Positions 18,255 through 27,398 of a stretch of DNA of 64,000 nt are shown piece after piece. Source of the stretch: PALSA-894 sp963828625. Lineage in GTDB: Bacteria; Pseudomonadota; Alphaproteobacteria; Rhizobiales; Xanthobacteraceae. Both the position numbers and the translations under genes were made by a program. Where the stretch lies: NCBI GenBank assembly GCA_963828625.1, contig CAWHEX010000003.1, forward strand, positions 434,001-498,000, written 5' to 3'. Within the stretch, counting starts at the first letter, position 1. Each line of letters opens with the position of its first letter. The notes under the pieces are model-generated. The model did no database searches. It was not told the DNA's origin and saw only the letters and a program-made list of their open reading frames with translations.

Positions 18255-20021
18255 ATGGCCGAGCCCATCGAACGCCCCCTGCCCTCCGGCGCCAATGCGC
18301 CGGCCTTCGGCTCGGACGTGATCGCCGATACGCTGCGCGCGCTCGATATTCCCTACATCGCACTGAACCCCGGCGCGAGCTATCGCGGCCTGCATGACTC
18401 GCTGGTCAATTATCTCGGCAATGCCGCGCCACAGATGCTGCTTTGCCTGCATGAGGAGAGCGCGGTCGCGATCGCGCACGGTTACGCCAAGGTCACCGGC
18501 AAGGCGATGGCGGCAGCGTTGCACTCTAATGTCGGGCTGATGCACGCCTCGATGGCGATCTTCAATGCGTGGTGCGACCGCATGCCGGTGCTGCTGCTCG
18601 GCGCGACCGGGCCGGTAGACGCGATGAAACGCCGTCCTTGGATCGACTGGATCCATACCGCGCGCGATCAGGGCGCGCTCATCCGTCCCTACATCAAATG
18701 GGACGACCAGCCGGCCTCGCCCGGCGCGGCGCGCGAAGCATTGATGCGCGCCTCGTGGCTTGCGAACACCGCGCCGCAGGGTCCGGTCTACGTGAACCTC
18801 GATGCCGAGATGCAGGAAGCGAAGCTCGGCGAGCCGTTGCCACCGGTTGAGACTGCGCGCTTCATGCCGCCGGTCGCGGGTGCGCCCGACGCGAACGCTG
18901 TGGCGAAGGCCGCCGCGCTGCTGAAGGCCGCGAAGAATATCGTGATGTTGATCGGCCGCGCGTCGCGCAGCGAGGACGCATGGAAGGCCCGCGTCGCTCT
19001 GGCCGAAGCGATCGGCGCGCGTGTCATCACCGATCTGAAGGTCGGCGCGAGCTTCCCGACCGATCATCCCGCACATCTCGGCGCGCCGTCCGTGCTGACA
19101 CCCGATGCCGAAGGGCTGGCGGCGCTCGGCAAGGCGGACGCGATCCTCAGCCTCGATTGGGTCGATCTCGCCGGCACGCTGAAAGCCGCGAAGGCGCCGG
19201 CCACGGACGCCAAGGTCATTCAGGTTTCGATCGACTACCAGATCCACAATGGCTGGAGCATGGACCATCAGGGGTTCGCCCCCGTGGACGTGATGCTCGC
19301 CGCCGATCCCGAACACGCCATCGTTCCGCTGCTCGAAGCGCTCGGCCCAACACCGAAGCGCCCGGTCGCGGCGTCGGCCCGGAATGAAACGAAACTCGCC
19401 GACGGCCCCATCACCGTCGAGCACCTCGCCCGCGCATTGCGCAATACGGTCGGCGACAAATCCTGCTCGCTCACCCATCTGCCGCTCTCATGGAACGGTG
19501 CGTGGTGGCCGTTCCGGCACCCGCTCGATTTCCTCGGGAGTGACGGCGGCGGCGGCCTCGGCGCGGGTCCGGGCGTCACGGTCGGCGCGGCGCTCGCGCT
19601 GAAGGACACCGGCCGCATTGCCGTCGGCATCTGCGGCGATGGCGATTTCCTGATGGGCGCGACCGCGCTCTGGACAGCGGCGCATTACCGCATTCCGCTG
19701 CTGATCGTCGTCGCCAACAATCGCTCGTTCTATAACGACGAAGTGCATCAGGAGCGCGTCGCGCGCATGCGGAACCGGCCCGTTGAGAACAAGTGGATCG
19801 GCCAGCGCATCAGCGATCCGGACATCGATCTTGCGGCGCTCGCTCGGGCGCAGGGTGCCACAGCCTTTGGTCCAATTGAAGAGGCCGGCAAACTGAAATC
19901 CACTTTCGCGCAAGCGATCGCCGCGGTGGAGCGCGGCGAGATTGCGGTGGTCGATGTGCGCGTCGAGCCGGGCTATACGCCGGCGATGACCGCCGCCGTA
20001 TCGAACGCGGAACGCAAGTGA
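18255..20021 (+). CDS. Thiamine-diphosphate-dependent 2-oxo acid decarboxylase or acetolactate synthase-like enzyme
   Basis: A 588-residue ThDP enzyme with the three usual domains. The activating glutamate is E68 in CLHEESAVAIAHGYAK. The C-terminal pyrophosphate/magnesium motif is GDGDFLMGATALWTAA ending in VVANN. The central FAD/nucleotide-like domain is present. The family includes benzoylformate and phenylpyruvate decarboxylases and catabolic acetolactate synthase-like enzymes. The adjoining transporter and aldehyde dehydrogenase genes favour a 2-oxo acid decarboxylase making an aldehyde. Its stop shares one base with the start of the ABC ATPase gene, so translation is probably coupled. 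Confidence 0.85.
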   Translation: MAEPIERPLPSGANAPAFGSDVIADTLRALDIPYIALNPGASYRGLHDSLVNYLGNAAPQMLLCLHEESAVAIAHGYAKVTGKAMAAALHSNVGLMHASMAIFNAWCDRMPVLLLGATGPVDAMKRRPWIDWIHTARDQGALIRPYIKWDDQPASPGAAREALMRASWLANTAPQGPVYVNLDAEMQEAKLGEPLPPVETARFMPPVAGAPDANAVAKAAALLKAAKNIVMLIGRASRSEDAWKARVALAEAIGARVITDLKVGASFPTDHPAHLGAPSVLTPDAEGLAALGKADAILSLDWVDLAGTLKAAKAPATDAKVIQVSIDYQIHNGWSMDHQGFAPVDVMLAADPEHAIVPLLEALGPTPKRPVAASARNETKLADGPITVEHLARALRNTVGDKSCSLTHLPLSWNGAWWPFRHPLDFLGSDGGGGLGAGPGVTVGAALALKDTGRIAVGICGDGDFLMGATALWTAAHYRIPLLIVVANNRSFYNDEVHQERVARMRNRPVENKWIGQRISDPDIDLAALARAQGATAFGPIEEAGKLKSTFAQAIAAVERGEIAVVDVRVEPGYTPAMTAAVSNAERK

Positions 20022-20876
20022 TGGCGACCGCCCCGCTCCGTTCCACCGCGCCGCAGGCCACACAGGCCGAGCCGGTGCTCGTCGTCGACGATCTCGTCAA
20101 GCACTTCGAGACGGCCGAAGGCGTCATCACGGCGGTGGACCACATCTCGTTCAATGTCGCGCCCGGCGAATTCCTCGCGGTCATCGGGCCATCCGGCTGC
20201 GGCAAGTCCACGCTGTTTAACATCATCGGCGGACTGCTCGACGGCTACGAGGGCCGGGTCGCCGTCACCGGCGAAACCGTCACCGGCCCGCATCCCTCGA
20301 TCGGCATGGTGTTCCAGGAGGAGTCGACGTTCCCGTGGCGCACCGTGACGGAGAATGTCGCCTTCCCGCTCGAAATCGCCGGCATGCCGAAGGCGCAGCG
20401 CATCGAGCGCGCACGCCACTTCATCGATCTCGTCGGTCTCACCGGCTTCGACAAGCGCTACCCCGCCGAACTCTCCGGCGGCATGCGCCAGCGCGTCGCG
20501 ATCGCGCGCACGCTCGCCTCCGAGCCGAAGATCCTGCTGATGGACGAGCCGTTCGGCGCGCTCGACGAACAGACGCGACTCCTGCTCGGCGACAAGGTGC
20601 TGCAGATTCAGGACCAGCTGAAGCAGACCTGCCTGCTCATCACGCACAACATCACCGAGGCGGTGCAACTTGCCGATCGCGTGCTGGTGATGACCTACCG
20701 GCCCGGGCAAGGTGAAGCGCATGGTGCCGGTCGAGCTGCCGCGCCCGCGCTCGTCCGAAATCGTCTCGAGCGATGCGTTCGGGCGCTACGTCGCGCAAAT
20801 CTGGGGCGACCTGCGCGAGGAAGCGAGCCGCGGCATGCGTGACGACGAAGCGCACCGCGCAGAGCAGAAGCCGTGA
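20021..20876 (+). CDS. NitT/TauT-type ABC transporter ATP-binding protein (frameshifted)
   Basis: About 284 residues: Walker A GPSGCGKST, Q-loop FQEESTFPWRTV, signature LSGGMRQRVAIARTLA, Walker B ILLMDEPFGALD and switch LLITHNITEA. The frame breaks at about 20702-20704. Removing one C from CGGCCCGGG restores PGKVKRMVPVELPRPR and leads to a stop at 20874-20876. That corrected stop overlaps the next gene's GTG by 4 bases, the arrangement expected in this operon, which supports the correction. It belongs to the nitrate/taurine/aliphatic-sulfonate transporter class. Confidence 0.9.
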
Positions 20877-21637
20877 GCGTGCGCGCGCAGCGCAATTTTG
20901 TGCCGCTCGCGCTCGGGCTGGGCTCGCTCATCGCGGCCATCCTGGCATTCGAAGTGCTGATCCGCGCCGGGGTGATCAATCGGTTCATCGTGCCGATGCC
21001 CTCGCAGATCGCGGGCGCGTTCGAGCGCGTGATCGTCGAGGAGGACATCCCGCACCGCTTCATGGTTACGTCGCGCGAGGCGCTGTGGGCGACCACGCTG
21101 CTCGCGGTGTTCGGCATCGGCATCGGCGTGCTGCTCTATCGCGTCAAGCTCCTGCGCGATGCGACCGAAACCTGGGTCGCCGCGATGGCCTCCGCGCCGA
21201 CCGTGCTGATGTACCCGCTGTTCCTCGTCATCTTCGGCCGCAGCGAACGGACCATCATCATGATGGGGTTCGTCGCGGGCCTGCCCGCCGTGATCCTGAA
21301 GACCATCGAGGGATTGGCCGGCACGCGCCGCGTGCTGATCAATGTCGGGCGCAGCTTCAAGCTTTCCGAATTCCAGCTGTTCTGGAAAATCCTGTTCCCG
21401 GCCGCGCTGCCGACGATCTTCGTCGGCATGCGGCTCGGCATGATCTTCGCGCTGATCAACATCGTCGGCGTCGAGTTCCTGATCAATTTCGGCGGGCTCG
21501 GACAGCTGATCAACGATCTCGCCGAGCGCTACGACCTGCCCGGCACCTATGCGGCGATCTGCTTCGTCATTCTGGTCAGCGTAATTTTCTTCTTCGTCAC
21601 CGACAGGATCGAGAAATGGCTGAGACCGGCCGATTGA
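20873..21637 (+). CDS. NitT/TauT-type ABC transporter permease, first subunit
   Basis: A 254-residue inner-membrane protein with about six helices and the EAA-like loop KTIEGLAGTRRVLINVGRSF that docks on the ATPase. The GTG start at 20873 overlaps the corrected ATPase stop (GTGA). The 3' end overlaps the second permease by 22 bases. Two separate permease genes for one ATPase suggest a heterodimeric channel, less common than the homodimeric SsuC/TauC arrangement. Confidence 0.9.
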   Translation: MSVRAQRNFVPLALGLGSLIAAILAFEVLIRAGVINRFIVPMPSQIAGAFERVIVEEDIPHRFMVTSREALWATTLLAVFGIGIGVLLYRVKLLRDATETWVAAMASAPTVLMYPLFLVIFGRSERTIIMMGFVAGLPAVILKTIEGLAGTRRVLINVGRSFKLSEFQLFWKILFPAALPTIFVGMRLGMIFALINIVGVEFLINFGGLGQLINDLAERYDLPGTYAAICFVILVSVIFFFVTDRIEKWLRPAD

Positions 21638-22404
21638 CCGCGCCTGCCGCGCCGTTCGCGAACCCGGTCACGCTGGTGCGCATCGCCATCGTGGCGACGA
21701 TCCTCGTCACATGGGAGGCGGTCGCCGCGTCGGGCCTCTTGTTCCGCGATGTCGTGCCCTCGCTGATCGTGATCGGGCGCGCGCTGGTCGAACTTCTCGC
21801 CGACAAGACCTATTACTGGCATCTCGGTGTGACGGCCGGCGAGATCGGCACCGCCTTGCTGATCGGTGGCCTTTCGGGCCTTGCGGTCGGCATCCTGCTC
21901 GGCAGCAACAAGCTGCTCAGTCGCGCCTTCGAGGCGTATCTCTATTATCTCGGGCCAACCCCCAAGATCATCTTCTTTCCCGTGATGATCATGTGGTTCG
22001 GCGTCGGGCCGGGCTCGAAGGTCGCGATGGGCACGATCTCGTGCTTCTTCCCCGTCGCGCTCAGCGCGGCAGCCGGCATGCGCACGATCGATCAGGTGCT
22101 GATCCGCGTCGGGCGCAGCTTCCGTGCCTCGACCTGGCAAATGGTGATGAAAATCTATTTGCCGGCGATGCGGCTTCCGATCCTCAACGGCGTGCGGCTT
22201 GGGCTTGGCGTTGCGATCATCGGCACGTTGCTCGCCGAAACCAAGCTCTCCAATCGCGGCATCGGCTTCCTGATCATCAACGCCTATTCGACCTTCAACA
22301 TGCCGCGCATGTATGCGCTGCTCATCGTACTGTTCGTGCTCTCGATCGGCGTGAACGCGCTGGTCGGAAAGCTCGGCGGCGTGGACCCGATCAGGCAACG
22401 ATAA
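21616..22404 (+). CDS. NitT/TauT-type ABC transporter permease, second subunit
   Basis: A 262-residue inner-membrane protein. Six helices begin around residue 20 (VRIAIVATILVTWEAVAA), and the EAA loop is AAGMRTIDQVLIRVGRSFRAS. The conserved permease ending LAETKLSNRGIGFLIINA is present. ATG 21616 lies inside the first permease gene, so the two are translationally coupled. It is followed 15 bases later by the substrate-binding protein. Confidence 0.9.
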   Translation: MAETGRLTAPAAPFANPVTLVRIAIVATILVTWEAVAASGLLFRDVVPSLIVIGRALVELLADKTYYWHLGVTAGEIGTALLIGGLSGLAVGILLGSNKLLSRAFEAYLYYLGPTPKIIFFPVMIMWFGVGPGSKVAMGTISCFFPVALSAAAGMRTIDQVLIRVGRSFRASTWQMVMKIYLPAMRLPILNGVRLGLGVAIIGTLLAETKLSNRGIGFLIINAYSTFNMPRMYALLIVLFVLSIGVNALVGKLGGVDPIRQR

Positions 22405-22419
22405 TCCAGGAGGAACCCC

Positions 22420-23367
22420 ATGAGACGCCTCGCTTTGGCTCTCACGCTTGCGGCCCTTGCCACGCCCGCCTCGGCCGCCGATCAGATCAAGGCCACCATC
22501 GGCCAGCGCGGCAACTGGGACACCGCGATGATCCATCTCGGCACCAAGGCCGGCATTTTCGCCAAGCACAATATCGAGGTCGAGCCGACCTACACGTCGG
22601 GCAGCGGCGAGACCTTGCAGCCGGTGATCTCGGGCAGCGTCGATCTCGGTTTTGCGGTCGGCACGCTCGGCGCGATGGCGGCCTACGCCAAAGGCGCGCC
22701 GGTGCGCATCATCGGCGCACAGGCGACCGGGGCCGCCGACTACTGGTACGCAAAGGCGACCTCGCCGATCAAGACGCTGAAGGACACGACCGACAAGACG
22801 ACCATCGCGTTCTCGACGCGCGGCTCCTCGACCAACTCGATCGTGCTCGCGTTCATCAAGGAGTTCGACCTCAAGGCCAAGCCTCAGCCGACCGGCAACC
22901 CCTCCTCCACGCTGACCGCCGTGATGACCGATCAGGTCGATATCGGCTGGGCCTCGCCGCCGTTCGGCCTGAAGGAGATCGACGCCGGGCAAATTCGGGT
23001 GATCGCGAAAGCAACCGACGCGTCGATCGTGAAGGGCCAGACCATCCGCGTGATCGTGGCGAACACCGAGGCGCTGGCGAAGCGCAAGGACGTGATCGCG
23101 CGCTTCATGACGGCGTATCGCGAGGCGATCGAGTACATGTATTCGGCCAACCCGCAGGTCATCAAGGACTATGCGGAGTTCGTGAACGTGCCGGAGCCGC
23201 TGGCCAAGCGCGTGCGCGACGACTTCTTCCCCAAGTCGCTGGTGTGGCCGGACGAGATCAAGGGCCTCGACACGCTGATGCCCGAGGCCGTTTCGCTGAA
23301 GTTCATCCCCGAGCCGCTGACGCCCGCGCAGGTCGGCGAGCTGATCCAGATCCAGGGCAAGAAATGA
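22420..23367 (+). CDS. NMT1/SsuA-like periplasmic substrate-binding protein
   Basis: A 315-residue protein with a Sec signal peptide (MRRLALALTLAALATPASAA) and the NMT1/SsuA opening IGQRGNWDTAMIHLGTKAGIF. It feeds the two permeases upstream. This class binds sulfonates, nitrate, thiamine precursors and, in catabolic clusters, aromatic carboxylates such as phthalate. AGGAGGAA precedes ATG 22420. Its stop overlaps the ATG of the downstream dehydrogenase (ATGA), so the dehydrogenase is part of the same operon. Confidence 0.92.
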   Translation: MRRLALALTLAALATPASAADQIKATIGQRGNWDTAMIHLGTKAGIFAKHNIEVEPTYTSGSGETLQPVISGSVDLGFAVGTLGAMAAYAKGAPVRIIGAQATGAADYWYAKATSPIKTLKDTTDKTTIAFSTRGSSTNSIVLAFIKEFDLKAKPQPTGNPSSTLTAVMTDQVDIGWASPPFGLKEIDAGQIRVIAKATDASIVKGQTIRVIVANTEALAKRKDVIARFMTAYREAIEYMYSANPQVIKDYAEFVNVPEPLAKRVRDDFFPKSLVWPDEIKGLDTLMPEAVSLKFIPEPLTPAQVGELIQIQGKK

Positions 23368-24850
23368 ACGCACCCGTCACGATCACGGCGCCGCTGACGC
23401 TTCCGGAGCACCGCGGCTGCTATTACGGCGGCGCGTGGCATGCGCCGAAGTCCGGCCGCGAGGCCGACACCATCAATCCGGGTACCGGCGAGACGCTCGG
23501 CAAGGTTGCCGACGCGGGCGCCGCCGATGTGGACGCGGCGGTCGCGGCCGCGAAGGCCGCGTTCAAGGAGTGGCGCAATGTGCCGCCGCTCGAACGCGCC
23601 AAGATGCTGCGCCGCATCGCCGAGGTGCTGCGCAAGCACGCGCAGCGAGCTTGCGATGATCGACGCGGCGGACTGCGGCAATCCGGTCGCCGAGATGGTG
23701 AGCGACGCAATGGTCGCCGCCGCACAGACCGAATTCTTCGCCGGGCTCGTGACCGAAATGAAGGGCCGTCCGTCCCGATGGGGCCGGACGCGGTGAACTT
23801 CTCGGTGCGCGAGCCGCGCGGCGTGATCGGGCGCATCATCCCGTTCAATCACCCGTTCATGTTCTGCGCGGGCAAGTCCGCCGCCCCGCTCGCAGCCGGC
23901 AACACCGTGATCGTGAAGCCGCCGGAACAGTCGCCGCTCTCCTCGTTGCGCCTCGCCGAGCTGATCGACGGCATCCTGCCGCCCGGCGTGTTCAACGTGA
24001 TCCCCGGCGGCAAGGAAGTCGGCGCGGCGCTCGCGAGCCACCCGGCGTCGCGATGGTGGCGCTGATCGGCAGCGTGCCGACCGGCCGCGCCGTGATGCGC
24101 GCCGCCTCCGATACCTGAAGCCCGTGATGCTGGAGCTCGGCGGCAAGAATGCGCTGATCGCCTACCCGGACGCCGATCCCGACGAAGTCGCGGGCGCGGT
24201 GATCGCGGGAATGAACTTCACCTGGTGCGGGCAGTCCTGCGGCTCGACCAGCCGCGCCTTCATCCATGAGAAGATCTACGATGCGGTGCTCGACGCGCGT
24301 GAAGGAGCGCATCAAGCACTTCAAGCCCGGCATCCCGACCGATCCGGAGACCACGATGGGCGCGATCGTGTCGAAGATGCAATATCGACCGCGTGCATGA
24401 GCTACATCGAAGCCGCGCAAGCAGGACGGCGCGCGGCTGGTGACCGGCGGTGGGCCGCCGAGCGATCCGGCGCTCGCCAAGGGCTTCTACATCGAGCCGA
24501 CGGTGTTCGCCGACGTGAACATGACCATGCGCATCGCGCGCGAGGAAATCTTCGGGCCCGTGCTCGGCGTGTTAAAATGGTCGGACGAAGCGAAGATGCT
24601 CGAAGAGGTGAACATGGTCGAATACGGCCTCACCTGCTCGATCTGGACCAACGACATCTCCACCGCGCATCGCACCGCCGCGGCGGTCGAAGCCGGTTTC
24701 ATGTGGATCAACGAGGTCGGCAAGCACTTCCTCGGCGTGCCGTTCGGTGGCGTGAAGCAGTCCGGCATCGGCCGCGAGGAATGCTTCGACGAGATGCTCG
24801 CCTTCACGCAGGAGAAGAATATTCACGTGCGGATCAGGCCGGCGAAATAA
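23364..24850 (+). pseudogene. Aldehyde dehydrogenase (betaine-aldehyde type) broken by about eight single-base shifts
   Basis: Successive frames encode one continuous aldehyde dehydrogenase: INPGTGETLGKV, then RGVIGRIIPFNHPF, VMLELGGKNALIAYPDAD, the catalytic cysteine in WCGQSCGSTSRAF, EEIFGPVLGVLKW and PFGGVKQSGIGREE. Shifts are inferred near 23645 (extra base), 23770, 24048 and 24113 (missing), and 24300, 24391, 24402 and 24421 (extra). Residues between shifts are well conserved and all catalytic residues survive. This is either a recent pseudogene or a badly read stretch. The start ATG overlaps the binding-protein stop. It would oxidise the aldehyde made by the ThDP enzyme upstream. Confidence 0.8.
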
Positions 24851-24854
24851 CTCC

Positions 24855-24969
24855 AGCCCTCATCCTGAGGAGCCCGAGCGTAGCGAGGGCGTCGAAGGAT
24901 GGCCACAAACACCGCGCTTGCCACCATCCTTCGAGACGCGCCCTTCGGGCACTCCTCAGGATGAGGGCT
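24855..24969. repeat. Long inverted repeat (115 bases) between convergent genes
   Basis: The outer arms agccctcatcctgaggag (24855-24872) and ctcctcaggatgagggct (24952-24969) are perfect inverse copies. Inner arms tcgaaggatgg and ccatccttcga extend the stem. It fills the whole space between the convergent dehydrogenase and the gene at 24980. Such CCTCATCCTGAGGAG palindromes are widespread in Bradyrhizobium-like genomes (from memory). It may act as a two-way transcription stop or mRNA stabiliser. Confidence 0.85.
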
Positions 24970-24979
24970 GAGTTGGTGG

Positions 24980-25969
24980 TTACAGCTTGTACGCCTCGAA
25001 CGTCGTCGGGTGAAACAGCTCTTCGATCTTCACGAGCCGCGACGAAAGCCCCTGCTTGTGGTGCTGGGCCAGAAAATACTCGAGCTGCTTGCGGTTCGCC
25101 GGAATGCCGTAGGGCCAGTAGTCCGCGCCCATCAGGTCGCGCGCAGCCTTCACCTGCTCTTCCATGAACGGCAGCGTGACCTTGCTGGCCGAGGTTTCTT
25201 CGAGCAGCGCAAGGCAGATCGATTTCGCGCGCGTGAACGCCTTCAGCACCGTCGCGGGCAGCCATGGGTGCGCCTCGACCAGTGTGCGCCGCACGCCGAT
25301 CATGTGCATGATCGGAAAGAAGCCGGTCTTCCCGAAATAGTCTTTCGCAGCCGACATCGGATCAGGCCACAGCCATCCGACGTTGGGAGCGCCGCGCTCA
25401 AAACATGAAGGCGTGCGCGGCCCGATGAAGGCGTCGATCTCGCCCGCTTCGAGCATCGCGTTGAGCGTCGCGCCTTCCGGCGCCGGATCGAGCCTGATCT
25501 CGGGCGGCAGCTTCACGGCGATCTTCTCGACGCGGCCCGCCTGCTCCAGGCCGCCCCTGATCCAGTGAATGTCAGACGGCTTCACGCCGTACTCGTCTTC
25601 CAGCATCGCGCGCGCCCAGACGTTCGCGGTGAGCTGATATTCGGCGACGCCGACCTTGCGGTCCTTCAGGTCCTGCGGCTTCTTCACGCGATCGGTGCGC
25701 ACGTAGATCGAGGTGTGGCGGAAGGCACGCGACACGAAGGCCGGCACGCCCACATAGGCGAAGTCACCCTGCGCGGTCTTGACCGTGGAACTCGACAGCG
25801 ACAGCTCGCAGATGTCGAACTCGGCATGGCGGAAGGCGCGGAAGAAGATTTCCTCCGGATCGAGCGCCATGAACACCGGATCGACGCCGTCGATCTGCAC
25901 CGACCCGTCGGTGAGCGGGCGGGTGCGGTCATAGTCGCGCACCGCGATGGAAAGATTCAGTCTGGACAT
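24980..25969 (-). CDS. 4,5-dihydroxyphthalate decarboxylase-like / periplasmic-binding-fold protein
   Basis: A 329-residue protein without a signal peptide, beginning MSRLNLSIAVRDYDRTRPL. Segments GVDPVFMALDPEEIFFRAF, KVGVAEYQLTANVWARAML and a C-terminal PYGIPANRKQLEYFL match the family annotated as 4,5-dihydroxyphthalate decarboxylase, which shares the NMT1 binding fold. Most family members are of unknown function; true decarboxylases act in phthalate breakdown. ATG 25969 was chosen; 25984 is possible. It converges with the ThDP/ABC/dehydrogenase operon, so a role with the same substrate is an open possibility. Confidence 0.75.
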   Translation of the reverse strand: MSRLNLSIAVRDYDRTRPLTDGSVQIDGVDPVFMALDPEEIFFRAFRHAEFDICELSLSSSTVKTAQGDFAYVGVPAFVSRAFRHTSIYVRTDRVKKPQDLKDRKVGVAEYQLTANVWARAMLEDEYGVKPSDIHWIRGGLEQAGRVEKIAVKLPPEIRLDPAPEGATLNAMLEAGEIDAFIGPRTPSCFERGAPNVGWLWPDPMSAAKDYFGKTGFFPIMHMIGVRRTLVEAHPWLPATVLKAFTRAKSICLALLEETSASKVTLPFMEEQVKAARDLMGADYWPYGIPANRKQLEYFLAQHHKQGLSSRLVKIEELFHPTTFEAYKL

Positions 25970-25978
25970 GCTACCCGC

Positions 25979-26092
25979 CGTCATACCCCGCGAAGGCGGG
26001 GCATCCAGTAATCACCGGATAACGGCCGAAACGTCAATCCTGCAGAAGACAGATCTGCGTCTACGGGTCGCCGCATTCGCGGGCGATGACGC
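25979..26092. repeat. Palindromic intergenic repeat
   Basis: It begins gtcataccccgcgaaggcgg with a perfect hairpin ccccgc/gcgggg (25986-26001) and closes with cgcgggcgatgac near 26078-26090. It lies between the convergent-facing 5' end of the gene at 24980 and the 3' end of fccB. No coding frame is supported here. It resembles the other repeats at 13922 and 24855 in placement but not in exact sequence. Confidence 0.6.
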
Positions 26093-26106
26093 CTGCGCGC
26101 AGTCCA

Positions 26107-27387
26107 TCAACCGAACACGTCCGCCACGATGCTGGCGTACCAGTCTTCCAACTCCTTGTAGTTCTGCTTGCGCAGGTCGGCCGGCTCGTCCTTCTGGCTG
26201 ACGAAGGTGGTCACCGCCTTGATCTTGCCCTCGCCCGGCTCGTAGGTGCCGCCGACCTTCACGTTGTCGTCGGTCTCGATCAGGCTCCAGCAGGTGTTGG
26301 TGTAGCGCGCCGGGAAGATGCGCGATCCGGTCAGCTCGCCGCGGATCACCATGGCGGCGACCTTGGCCTGGCTGTTGGCGGAGAACGCCGATTTCGGCAT
26401 GTCGCCCGGGATGCAGGCATCGCCGATGACGAACACGTTCGGGTCCATCTTCGACTTCATCGTCTCGGGATCGATCGGGCAGAAGCCGGACTGGTCGGCG
26501 AGGCCCGCATCGCGCGCGATCTTGCCGGCCATCTGCGCCGGGATGACGTTCGCGAGCGCGGCCTTGTAGGTCGCAAGGTCCGTCTTCACTTCGCCGGTCG
26601 AGGCATCAACGCCCTTGATGCCGCCGTAAATCTTCGGGTCCTGCCACTCGATCATGCCCGGGTAGTGCTTCTCCCAGCCTTCGAGGAACAGCGCCTGCTT
26701 GGAGAATGTCGGCTTCGGATCGAGGATGATGATCCGGGACTTGGTGTGCCCCTTCTTCTTGAGCACGTGCGCGAACATCGAGGCGCGTTCGTATGGCCCG
26801 GGCGGGCAGCGATACGGATTGGGCGGCGCGACCATGACGATCGTGTCGCCGTCGTTGAGCGCATTGAGCTTGCGGACCAGCAATTCGATCTGGTTGGTGG
26901 GCTTCCAGGCGTGCGGCATCACTTCGGCCGCTTCCTCCGAATAGCCGGGAACGGAATCGAATTTGATATCGATGCCGGGAGCGACGACCAGACGATCGTA
27001 GGAGAAGCTCTCCCCGCGATGGAGCGACACCGTGCGCTTCTCGCGGTCGATCGAGGCAGCGGCCTCGTGGAAGACGCGCACGCCAGCGCGCCGCGCGCCA
27101 TCGTAGATGTGCGTGATGGAATTGAGATCGCGATAGCCGCCCACGTGGAGGTTGGAGAAGAAGCAGGTCGTGAAGCTCGAGTGCGGCTCGATCAGCGTGA
27201 CGTCAACCTTGCCTTCCGCATCCTTCTGCACATAGCGCGCGACCGTGCCGCCGGCCGGGCCACCGCCGACCACGACCAGCTTCGGCTTGGCCTGCCCGAT
27301 CACCGCCGGCGCGAACAGTGGCGACGCGAGCGCCCCGAGCGATGCGCCCGTGAGCATCGTGAAATTGCGGCGAGTCATTCTGGTCAT
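26107..27387 (-). CDS. fccB: Flavocytochrome c sulfide dehydrogenase, flavoprotein subunit (FccB/SoxF)
   Basis: 426 residues with a twin-arginine leader (MTRRNFTMLTGASLGALASP). FAD-binding GGGPAGG starts at residue 41. C75 (FTTCFFSNL) corresponds to the cysteine that binds FAD covalently in Allochromatium FccB, and C194 (YRCPPGPYER) and C366 (YTNTCWSL) to its redox disulfide. It oxidises sulfide to polysulfide or sulfur in the periplasm and passes electrons to a cytochrome c, here the gene immediately upstream. In sox loci this subunit is called SoxF and can reactivate SoxYZ. ATG 27387 follows AAGGGG; last gene of the soxY-to-fccB row. Confidence 0.93.
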   Translation of the reverse strand: MTRMTRRNFTMLTGASLGALASPLFAPAVIGQAKPKLVVVGGGPAGGTVARYVQKDAEGKVDVTLIEPHSSFTTCFFSNLHVGGYRDLNSITHIYDGARRAGVRVFHEAAASIDREKRTVSLHRGESFSYDRLVVAPGIDIKFDSVPGYSEEAAEVMPHAWKPTNQIELLVRKLNALNDGDTIVMVAPPNPYRCPPGPYERASMFAHVLKKKGHTKSRIIILDPKPTFSKQALFLEGWEKHYPGMIEWQDPKIYGGIKGVDASTGEVKTDLATYKAALANVIPAQMAGKIARDAGLADQSGFCPIDPETMKSKMDPNVFVIGDACIPGDMPKSAFSANSQAKVAAMVIRGELTGSRIFPARYTNTCWSLIETDDNVKVGGTYEPGEGKIKAVTTFVSQKDEPADLRKQNYKELEDWYASIVADVFG

Positions 27388-27398
27388 GTCGTGCCCCT

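Noticed and set aside
21547..23373. 608-codon minus-strand frame opposite the ABC permease and binding-protein genes
   Set aside because: Low-complexity, Arg/Asp/His-rich shadow. The plus strand encodes recognisable permease and binding-protein sequence with overlapping gene starts.
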